The translations under genes and the position numbers were made by a program. A stretch of DNA of 64,000 nucleotides from Vanessa cardui (lineage: Eukaryota > Arthropoda > Insecta > Lepidoptera > Nymphalidae), in assembly GCF_905220365.1 (NCBI RefSeq), contig NC_061153.1, positions 20,001-84,000 on the forward strand. Direction: 5' to 3'. The notes below the pieces were generated by a model that saw only the letters and a list, made by a program, of their open reading frames with translations, searched no databases and had not been told where the DNA came from. Of this stretch, positions 23,001 through 30,857 are shown piece after piece (the first letter of the stretch is position 1; every line of letters begins with the position of its first letter).

Positions 23001-23241
23001 ACAACAGCGCGATTTCTTAGACATTTTCTGCCTCGTACAACCACTCTGTGGAACCAGCTTTCGCCGGCGGTTTTTCCGAACCGATACGACATGGGAACCT
23101 TCAAGAAAAGAGCCTACTCCTTTCTCAAAGGCCGGCAACGCACCTGCAAGCCCCCTGGTGTTGCAGATCCATGGGCGCTGGTAGTCACTTTCCATCAGGT
23201 GAGCCTCCTGCTCGTTTGCCACCTATTCCATAAAAAAAAAA
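20074..23241 (+). mobile_element. Jockey-like LINE inserted in LINE C
   Basis: The element is bounded by an exact 8-bp duplication AGATTTTC (20066-20073 and 23242-23249) and ends in poly-A (23232-23241). Its GC-richer coding sequence contrasts with the AT-rich host LINE. The 3' UTR (ctggtgttgcagatccatgg...aggtgagcctcctgc) is of a type I recall as common in Lepidoptera. Removing it restores DIENLSINGK in LINE C. Confidence 0.9.
20283..23190 (+). pseudogene. Jockey-like LINE ORF2: endonuclease + reverse transcriptase, several lesions
   Basis: The endonuclease begins near 20285 (NIWGLNSNLNAVHFHLETAK, FLTETQ). A TAA at 20433-20435 interrupts it, then EHTFVPRAGVCVYVRDD, CLYRSHSG, LGDFNAHHTEWLG and SSDHCL follow. 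A frameshift near 21620 leads to HKSSGPDGIPPIVLRTCAPE, NYRPIAITSLLSKIMESL and LDIAKAFDRVWH. A second shift near 22130 leads to GVRQGCVLSPTLF and the catalytic CYADDSTVD. A third near 22610 precedes LRRDVGSLCIFYRIFHGECS. Motifs match jockey-type RTs. It is a dead copy. Confidence 0.85.
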
Positions 23242-24133
23242 AGATTTTCTATATCCTGATGGTTCCTAAAGCCTAAGTTTTTATTTGAGATAATGTCCCA
23301 GGTTGCCTTGCTTTTATTCTTCGCCATTAAAATATACCTTTTATTCATATTTCTTTTTAGTATTTTAGAGAACAATTTGATCTGATTTTTGTTATTATTT
23401 GTACCATCTTTATTAATAATGATTTTTCTTTTATTCGAGGATGATATTTTGATACCTTTAGTAAGCCATTTTGGAGTTGTATGTTTTAATGAAATTTTAA
23501 TCCTTATTTGTGGAAAACAAAGGTACATTATAAATATAGAACATAGAACATTATAAATAAGTCATGAAAGCTGTTAAAGGCTTTATTACAGTTATTTTCT
23601 GTTAGAATATAATGTCAGCTTATATAATATTGGATATACAGTGTAGGAACTTTTGAAGATTAATTTGTGAGTAATCTTTTACCATTATGTAGTAGCTTTC
23701 TAAATTTAAAATACAATGTAAAGGGAATTCAGCAATTTGTGCTGTGTTATGATCTGATAAGTGTAGGTCATATCATTTGGACTTAACATTTTTTTTACAT
23801 TACTTATAATTTGATCAATACACGAATTAAGTCTAGTAGGTTTATCTATATGAAGGGTTAAATTATGATTCAAAAGAATATTTTTAAAATCCAAACATTC
23901 TTGATATGGTTTTAATGTGTTAATGTTTAAATCTCCTGCAATTATAACTTTTTTATTATTTTTTTGTAATATAAGTTTATGTAATAATGTTTCTAATTGT
24001 TTAAAATTGACACGACCGAACAGTGGTTTATGCTCTAGTCGAATGTTTTGAATTTTATTGATTTGTGTACCAAAATTCCAACACCGCCTCTTTTCTCGTT
24101 TTTTCTCGAGAAGTATGAAGCATATATATAATT
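23242..24133 (-). pseudogene. LINE C ORF2: second half of endonuclease and linker
   Basis: Minus strand: NYIYASYFSRK and a broken GGVGIL block near 24075, LLHKLILQKNNKKVIIAGD with the catalytic DLNINTL near 23930, and KPTRLNSCIDQIISNVKK. After an AT-rich stretch the frame 23528-23250 reads TTPKWLTKGIKISSSNKR, KSKATWDIISNKN and LGFRNHQDIEN. Several frameshifts are present. Confidence 0.75.
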
Positions 24134-24451
24134 CGGTATTTGACATGGTTAACAATTAAATGAGAAAATAATTGAATTATGTAGATTTCAAGATGCTGAT
24201 TCAGAATAACTATATCAATTTACAAATTAAACATTATAAATATTTTTATTTCTTAAAAATAAATAAGAAATTTTGCACCTGTGCAATAACAAAACTCAAA
24301 CGGCTCACTAGCCAATCAGAACGCGTGACGTAACGATTCAATAAACAAACAAATCTTGTTTGGTCTTTCAAACAATTTGCACTGTTACTTTTGTACGGTG
24401 GTGTTATTTTATTAATAATTTTGTGTTGATTTTATTAGTTATTCAGTCAAA

Positions 24452-25013
24452 ATGCAAGTGGAGAAAGACTTTATAAAAGCTGATAGTGCTAATCAGCCAA
24501 AAGCTGATTCGTTTATGATTGCAAATTTCTTTGCATCAATCCCGGACTTCTGTTCTGCAGAATTTAGAAACGTGAAAACTTCAGTGTAAGTATAAAAAAC
24601 GGTATCTATCTAATATACATATATCCATAATGTTCTAATTCAATCGATGTCCTTAGCCTTAAAATTTTGATATTTTTTGTCATTATTTACTTCGTTGGTT
24701 ATGTATGTCAAAAACATATTTCGGGTTATATTGCGGTAGGTAATAATTTATAATTAACTGAAGCAGTTTTAGAAGGCAAAAAATGCGTAACATGGTTTGC
24801 CGACCATTTACAATTTTTTTTTCATAATTATTTTATTGAAATATTTCTATTTACAGATCATCAAGACAGTCCTATGGTGATGATGCTATTGGTTATGTTC
24901 AATTAAAACGTGACCACATTCTGTGCACAGTGAAATGCAGAATATGCCCTGAGCATAAAGTTCGTCAGCCACTTTTTACGAAGAGGCCCCGATTGTGGCA
25001 CATGAATAAATAA
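24452..25013 (+). pseudogene. YqaJ/SWIM-type protein, N-terminal fragment (spliced)
   Basis: Exon 1 24452-24585 reads MQVEKDFIKADSANQPKADS and FMIANFFASIPDFCSAEFRN. A donor GTAAGT starts at 24586 and an acceptor TTTACAG ends at 24856. Exon 2 24857-25013 continues in frame as SSRQSYGDDAIGYVQLKRD and TVKCRICPEHKVR. I recall this start from insect transposon proteins that go on to a SWIM-like CKHA motif and a YqaJ exonuclease; those parts are absent. After PEHKVR the frame runs antisense into the THAP gene and ends at TAA 25011-25013, so the deletion junction is near 24970. Confidence 0.6.
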
Positions 25014-25085
25014 TTTATTGGGATCTTTTATTGTTGTACTTGTACAGCAAGGAACTGTGCAAACTTTGTATGATGACGAAGCCAT
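24970..25085 (-). pseudogene. THAP-domain transposase N-terminus, truncated
   Basis: ATG 25085 gives MASSSYKVCTVPCCTSTTIK, then DPNKLFIHVPQSGPLRKKWL. The C-x4-C pair, the FIHVP block and the conserved W match the first half of a THAP zinc finger. The second zinc-ligand pair and the rest of the protein are missing because of the internal deletion. Sequence below about 24970 on this strand is antisense to the neighbouring gene. THAP fingers bind the ends of P, Harbinger and ISL2EU-type transposons. Confidence 0.65.
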
Positions 25086-25335
25086 TTCTTCGAGATTTCA
25101 AGAAAAAAAGAGAAGAACAGTTTACACAGGATCATTAACTTAACTGTTTATTGAATCATGACGTCACGGCCTAATTTGACTTGCTGTTTTGGCGGGAATT
25201 TTGAATCGTATTATTTAAAATGACTGTTTTTGTTATAAATTAACTTTAAAAATGAAATAAACGATTATTAAACGTATCTTTAGTGTCCTAAGAATACAAT
25301 AAAATACTTTTTATAAAATTGTCAAATACCCAATT

Positions 25336-26039
25336 GTTAATATTTATGTTCCACTCATCTCCAGACTTGATAAACGTTTCGGAAAGACATATTATATCGA
25401 TTGGAATATTATTTTTGAATAATTCATAAATACATATCTCTAAATCACTCTGCTTATTTAACACTATATATAGCTAGTCTATATTTTGATGAAACAAAGT
25501 CATCGTTTTTTTATGAGTTCTCGCTTAATTTGTATTTGTGACGATCTGTTGATTTATCTGTGGTTGAAAAATAGTATGGTATCGTTCCCTTTTTAGATAA
25601 TTTGGCGTCTATACTTTCTTTTTTAAGCGTGCTATATTTTTGTTTATCTTGGGAGGAAGAAAAGTAGTATGGAATGGTATCTTTTACCTTTTTGGCAAAT
25701 TTTTATTACTTATAACAGAAATTAAATTTTTAGGTATTAAAAATTGCCTATAGTATTTTTTATAATCACATAATTAATTTCTTTACAGAGATTATTATTT
25801 ATATATTGCTTTCTATTCAGAGATCCTTTAACTACATTTAAGAAAGTACAGTTTTTAAAGTATCGACATAGTAATTTCAATTTTGAATTCAATTTCAATT
25901 CATTCAGATGCCTATTGCTATTTGCGTTTACAATAATAACATTTATATTGGTTAAATTATTTAGAACTGTTGTTACGTCAATAAATAACCTAGTAGGATC
26001 CGTATCGTGTTCTCCAACTGAGAGCACAATATAGTTTCT

Positions 26040-26074
<35 letters not shown>

Positions 26075-26096
26075 ATTCTATATATTTCTATATTCT
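25336..26096 (-). pseudogene. LINE C ORF1 esterase-like remnant and start of ORF2 endonuclease
   Basis: Frame 26027-25737 (VLSVGEHDTDPTRLF, INVIIVNANSNRHLNEL, KGSLNRKQYINNNLCKEI) resembles the SGNH/ES domain of CR1 ORF1. Further on, in another frame, a repeated motif IPYYFS appears twice (KDTIPYYFSSSQDKQ and KGTIPYYFSTTDKS, about 25690-25560), ending ORF1 near 25510. ORF2 starts near 25480 with SDLEICIYELFKNNIP and IDIICLSETFIKSGDEW. It is degraded, and interrupted by the element at 24134-25331. Confidence 0.65.
26041..26072. repeat. (TA)n microsatellite at the 5' end of LINE C
   Basis: Alternating A and T lies beside the junction between LINE C and hAT coding sequence. Confidence 0.9.
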
Positions 26097-26987
26097 AAAT
26101 TCTGCCATATAGAAGGTAGAGTTCCACCTTGTGGTGATGTCCTGCACTAACCGATGCTGCGGTAAATTTAATTCCTTTTGGATTGCAAAGATTTTTTCTT
26201 GTGCTAAACCTGAATGATTAAAATGAGTTACTAGACGTCTTCCAGTAGCAATCATGTCTAATATTTCAGTTTGAACTTTCATTGACTCATTAACAACTCG
26301 CTGAAGCGAATGAATGAAACATCTAGCTGAATCATACTCTGCAACTCGAGCTTCTTTTACCATATTAGCGCCACTATCATGGATTAGTAAGTGGATTTTA
26401 TTTTTCTCAATATCCCAGCGAGCAGCAATAGCATTTAGTTCCTTTGCTATATTTTGAAAAAGGTTTCATTGCAAGAACGCTATATTGCAGCTGAAATTCC
26501 GTAGACAACCAATGGGCTGTGAAACTCAAGAAGCTGGAACTATTATGCTGGCAGGTCCAAATATCAGAAGTGACAGAAACTGCAATAGCTTTTGAAATGT
26601 TTGTTTTAATTTTATCGTGAATTCTATTGTAGATGTCGGGAACAATTTTTTGAGAAATAAAAGTGCGACTTGGTAATTCGTACCGCGGTAGCGCTTGTTC
26701 TAGAAGCCTTTTAAACCCAACTTTTTCCACGATACTCAACGGCTCGTTATCTATAGCAATCATTTCTGCGATCAAATAATGATATTTTTTGGCTTTAGCA
26801 TCGTTCACATCCCAAAGTAATTTTCTTTCAAACTATTCTGAGAGTGATAGTTGTTTTTCACTTGTGCTGGGAACGGCAGATACCGGGTTACCACAATGGG
26901 TTTTGGATTTTCACCAGATTTACTTTTATTTATCAATTTAAACTCCTCTGGATGTTTGGACTTTAAATTATTACTCATAGCTGAAGT
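26097..26987 (-). pseudogene. hAT transposase exon 2 (end of BED finger, N-terminal catalytic region)
   Basis: The minus strand from about 26987 reads AMSNNLKSKHPEEFKLINKS, the second half of a BED finger. After a small deletion near 26818 come AKKYHYLIAEMIAIDNEPLS, VSVTSDIWTCQHNSSSFLSF and HWLSTEFQLQYSVLAMKPF. A one-base shift near 26452 is followed by IAKELNAIAARWDIEKNKIH, LLIHDSGANMVKEA and DITTRWNSTFYMAE, all hAT landmarks. It ends at the LINE C insertion. A possible acceptor (ttttcttactacttcag) precedes the exon. Confidence 0.85.
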
Positions 26988-27562
26988 AGTAAGAAAAACA
27001 TACTTTTAAAAAATACACGATACCGATTTACAATCTGCATACTTAATTAAAATAAATAGATAACCGGGAAGTTCATCAAATTAAACTGGCTAATTTTGAT
27101 TAGAAATTTAAAAAACTTGTCAAATAACTTATTTTTATAATCAAATTCATCAAAATTTCATTAAGTATAATTTTATGGTGCGATTCGACCAATCTTTGTC
27201 CGACAATAAATCTATGGCATAAGGCTGTATTCTATACAAATCGGAGCGTTATACCGTAGATTTATCCTCGGATAAAGATTGGTTTGTTTATTAGCAAATA
27301 CATTTGTCACCTGTCATTTCAAACAGTTACTCCCCTAAAAGTATAAATGGAAAAACATAGCAGTTTCTCGTTGATTTCTTGCACCATTAGTACAGCTAAG
27401 TACCTGCTAATATTCAAATTACTAACTAGGTAAATAAAGTTACATTATTCGAGCACTGACGAAAAAAGATCCGTTCGATCCGGCAGTTTAGGAATATAAG
27501 AATATTTATAATTTATTAAATTCAAGCGATAACATAACCTCTAAAACTTACGTACCTGCCTT
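26988..27562 (-). other. Probable hAT intron
   Basis: On the minus strand GGCAG|GTACGTAAG near 27557 looks like a donor and ttttcttactacttcag|C near 26988 like an acceptor. There is no ORF. Joining the two by eye leaves the phase off by one base, so either the exon has an indel or the sites differ. Confidence 0.45.
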
Positions 27563-27602
27563 TTTCAACCGACTTCCAAAAGGAGGAGGTTATCAATTCG
27601 TC

Positions 27603-27660
<58 letters not shown>

Positions 27661-29296
27661 GTTACCTCATAACTTTTTACTGGGTGGACCGATTTTGATA
27701 ATTTTTTTTTTGTTTGAAAGGTAGTGCTTTCCGTGGGGTCCCATTTTTTTTATTTTTTTTTCCGATGATGGTATCCATGTGAAAACGACATAAGTCTCAA
27801 ATTTGCCTTATGTATATGCGCGACAAATAGGTGAATAACTGAAAATCACGTTAACCAATTTTGAAAATTCTTTTTTTATTATAAAATATATACTTCTAGG
27901 GTAATTTTGTGAAAGTTTGGTAAGGTTCTGAGCACAGGATCCATGACCAAGTAACGGAACGGAAGGGAACGGAACAATTCTGAGGAGCACGTTAGCGATA
28001 CTCGGTCGAATCTTTTATTTATAGGTTATTTGGATATTTGAGTCACCTTCCGTAATGTGGTTATGTTTATGTAATTATCATAGTCGAATATTATAATCAA
28101 CTAGCTACCCACCCCGGCTTCGCACGGGTGCAATACTGATACTAAATATACTACAGAATTTGTTTATATACGACATCACATCGCAAACTTCTAAAATTAT
28201 CAGTGTTTCTTTACTATATTGTTCATGTATTATATACACAAATCTTCCCCTTGAATCACACTATCTTTTAAAAAAAACCGCATCAAAATCCGTTGCGTAA
28301 ATTTAAAGATATAGGGACAGAGAAAGCGACTTTGTTTTATACTATGTAGTGATAGAACTCCTATACGGCTTGCAGTTAGGGTGCGATATGGGGCAGAATT
28401 TCTTACTATCTTTAATCAAATTTTGTGTATGTGATGTGATGTCATATGATGTACGAAATATAGTTGGTCTTTTTCAAAGTATTTTTGCTGAGTTCGATTA
28501 CAGCTCTTTCGAGGGATCCTTGTAGTTTACGCCGTGTGACGTATTAAATCGCATTTTCGAAAGTCTATTTTTGCTTTATTCGCAAGTTTCCTTTGAAATT
28601 GTCCTCGAAGTAGTTTCTGACTCATATAAACGGAACGCTTAATCTATCCATATTAAAAAAAAATTAGTTAGTCAACATCAGCTTCACTTAAAATCAAAAA
28701 ATAAATAAAATTTTAACAAAAAGAAAAACCGACTTCAAACAAAACACTATTTTAAAACAAATGAATATGCACGAAAAAGTAATAAAAATAATTGCGTATT
28801 CAACATATTTTTTAGAGTCTTCCTAAGTTAAATGAAATGAAAAATATTAGACTACTTAAAAGTCGATTAACGATTATATCATGTAGTTATAATTATTGTT
28901 ATATTTGGAGTCGGTGTCAGCCAATAAAACCCTGCAGTATATCTATCAAAAAAACAATACGAGAATACTTTAACAAATATGTTTTTTACAAATTACCGTT
29001 TACACAATAATATACTGGATCAATCAAGGGGCTCGTATCGCTTCTTTCTTTTGATTGTTGGGGCAAGGGCACCGTGGCTGACACCGGCTCCAAATATACC
29101 AATAACTATAACTACATGATATAATCGTTAATCGACTTTTAAGTAGTCTAATATTTTTCATTTCATTTAACTTAGGAAGACTCTAAAAAATATGTTGAAT
29201 ACGCAATTATTTTTATTACTTTTTCGTGCATATTCATTTGTTTTAAAATAGTGTTTTGTTTGAAGTCGGTTTTTCTTTTTGTTAAAATTTTATTTA
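27563..29296 (+). mobile_element. 1.7-kb non-coding fold-back repeat, copy 2
   Basis: Begins ttttcaaccgacttccaaaa, contains a long poly-T run (27608-27653) and the block actagctacccaccccggct near 28102, then a long inverted repeat (arms about 28690-28925 and 29075-29296). It ends gaagtcggtttttctttttg. CCTT occurs at both flanks but is too short to prove a target duplication. It splits the BED-finger exon of the hAT. Very similar to copy 3, so both are fairly recent. Confidence 0.75.
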
Positions 29297-29414
29297 TTCC
29301 TTCACCACCTCGAGAAATGTTTACTTGACACAATAAACATGCCGCGTACTTGCTATGATCACTGTTTAAATCAAAATATTGCCAAATTGGCGAACGTTTC
29401 TTTAATAATGACAT
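29297..29414 (-). pseudogene. hAT transposase exon 1: first half of BED zinc finger
   Basis: Start 29414 gives MSLLKKRSPIWQYFDLNSDH and AACLLCQVNISRGGEG, the aromatic core and Cys-x2-Cys of a BED finger. The frame is then cut by the fold-back repeat; the residues GINKILTKRK that follow are repeat-derived. The His pair of the finger is on exon 2 (KSKHPEEF, 26950). Confidence 0.8.
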
Positions 29415-29559
29415 TTCTTTTCAATCAAAGTTAAAACTATGACCACAAATGAAAAAAACAATGGCAGAAACAAACACGAACTCGAACGAACGAATGAACG
29501 CGCGCGACAACTCGAACGCCACCGAACCGCGCCGCGATCTCCGCTCACGGTGCGAATAC

Positions 29560-29682
29560 ACCCGAACGCGCCCGAATATTTCCGAAAAGGCCGAATATTC
29601 ACTGGCCGGATATCCGGCGCTCCGGCCTCGTAGCTTGCCGAATATCCGGTATCCGGCCAAACCACTATCCGTTTCATCTCTA
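29560..29682. repeat. hAT right terminal and subterminal repeats
   Basis: ggccggatatccgg, ccggtatccgg and related words cluster here and, inverted, at 11460-11575. The terminal 17 bases are the reverse complement of the left end. Confidence 0.75.
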
Positions 29683-29690
29683 ATCCATTC

Positions 29691-30795
29691 TCTTTGGACG
29701 ATGAAGAATTTCGAACGATATCGGTTTTCAAAAGAAACGGCTACTTTTATTATAAATTTAGTCCGGGAAGACTTGAAGCTGAGCGCTAAAGGTTGTGGTA
29801 CCTCACCAGAGTTGCAAGTATTGACGGCAATAAGATGTTGGGGACGTCGTGAGGTGTGCGAACTTATAAATATTTTTCATCATTAATGTTTCTTTACCCG
29901 TTTCAAAATGTGATTTTTAGATTGAAGAAGATACGGGAGACCTTCATGGATTATCTCAAGCTACTACTAGCCGTATATGCAACAGGGTGGCGCGGGCGCT
30001 AGCAAAACATTCACCAGAGTATATAAAGATGCCTATATCTCTTGCAGAAGAGCAGAGGCTGATGATGGAATTCCGCCAAATGAGGAACTTCCCATCAGTA
30101 ATTGGCTGCATTGATTGTACCCATATAAAATAAAGAAGCATGGTGGTGATTTAGCCCAATATTATGTAAACAGGAAAGGATTTTACTCTCTCAATGTTCA
30201 GGTATGTATGTTAATGATTATTATTGAGAAAGTTTTTCTTTTATATTATAAAATCTAAAGTCAAGATTGTTGTAGGTGACCTGTGATGCTAGTCTGCGCA
30301 TCAGAGATGTAGTTGCAAGGTGGCGCAGAAGCACTCATGATGCAAGAATATTTAATGAATCCACCCTAAGGGAACGCTTTGAAGCAGGGGAGTTTAGAGG
30401 GAGATTGCTAGGTGACACTGGATACAGACTAGAGCCATATTTGTTCACACCAATATTAAATCCACAAAACCATGCTGAACAGAATTATAATGAGGCACAT
30501 ATTGCAACAATAAATGTTGTAGAACGCTGTTTTGGTGTTTGGAAAGAGCGCTTTCAATGCCTACTCTATGGCATGCCAATGAAATTTGGCAATGTTAAAA
30601 CTACATACTATTGTGGCACTTGCAGTTCTGCACAATATTGCAATTGCACACAAAGATACAAATGTGGTGGAGGACAATTATGAGCTCAGTACTGAAGACC
30701 TACCAGAACAGCTGAGTAACATGGACTCGAATCATAGGCGAGGTAGAACTGCTGCAATCTTGCAAGCTTTTATTGCAAGGCACTTTAATGAATAA
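29691..30795 (+). pseudogene. HARBI1-like: HARBI1-like DDE transposase, main part
   Basis: Continues from 11459 as SLDDEEF. A two-base loss follows, then ERYRFSKETATFIINLVRED and SPELQVLTAIRCWGRRE to the donor at 29854. Exon 2 29921-30201: IEEDTGDLHGLSQATTSRIC and VIGCIDCTHIK with the first catalytic Asp. A one-base loss near 30131 precedes AQYYVNRKGFYSLNVQ. Exon 3 from 30276: VTCDASLRIRDVVARW, LLGDTGYRLEPYL (second Asp) and NVVERCFGVWKERFQCL (Glu). A shift near 30590 precedes IVALAVLHNIAIAHKD; stop TAA at 30793-30795. The enzyme would cut the Harbinger ends. Three frameshifts make it a pseudogene. Confidence 0.88.
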
Positions 30796-30857
30796 ATTTC
30801 TTCTTACTTACCGGTAAATGATTAGAAAACATAGTAAGATTTATGTTTAAAATTTAT

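Larger units (their letters stand above)
24134..25331. mobile_element. 1.2-kb deletion derivative of a THAP + YqaJ/SWIM DNA transposon (ISL2EU-like)
   Basis: Ends are inverted: CGGTATTTGACA at 24134 and TGTCAAATACCC ending at 25331. A 4-bp AATT lies on both sides (24130-24133 and 25332-25335). Subterminal blocks near 24325 and 25150 are also inverted (gtgacgt.a.gattcaataaaca). Two opposed gene starts meet in the middle, a spliced plus-strand gene and a THAP-type minus-strand gene. Harbinger-related ISL2EU elements pair a THAP-type transposase with a YqaJ nuclease, which fits. The middle of both genes is deleted. Excision restores NNYIYASYF in LINE C. Confidence 0.7.
12923..26096 (-). mobile_element. 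CR1-like LINE C carrying four further insertions
   Basis: This minus-strand LINE interrupts the hAT between FYMAE and RLLEQKRA. A direct repeat TTCTG flanks it (12918-12922 and 26100-26104). Its 3' end is a short tandem repeat (CATTTCA)3 on the minus strand, like the octamer tails of CR1 elements. Order on the minus strand: esterase-type ORF1 remnant, endonuclease (split by 24134-25331), linker (split by 20074-23241), RT (split by 15397-19220), C-terminus, then a fold-back repeat before the 3' UTR. Its own length is about 3.3 kb, so it is 5'-truncated in ORF1. Confidence 0.85.
11460..29682 (-). mobile_element. hAT transposon (BED-type), expanded to 18.2 kb by insertions
   Basis: The boundaries are fixed by an exact 8-bp target duplication ATCCATTC at 11452-11459 and 29683-29690, and by inverted ends TAGAGATGAAACGGATA on the left with its reverse complement at the right. 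Both subterminal zones are packed with ATCCGG-type repeats, as in other hATs. The transposase lies on the minus strand in pieces at 29414-29298, 26987-26096, 12922-12488 and 12180-11710. After removing LINE C, the fold-back repeat and the SINE about 3.0 kb remains, a normal hAT length. It sits in the Harbinger transposase exon, so it is younger than that element. Confidence 0.9.

Noticed and set aside
26041..26072. CRISPR-like or regulatory repeat
   Set aside because: Plain TA microsatellite; no spaced repeats occur anywhere in the window, and the genome is eukaryotic.
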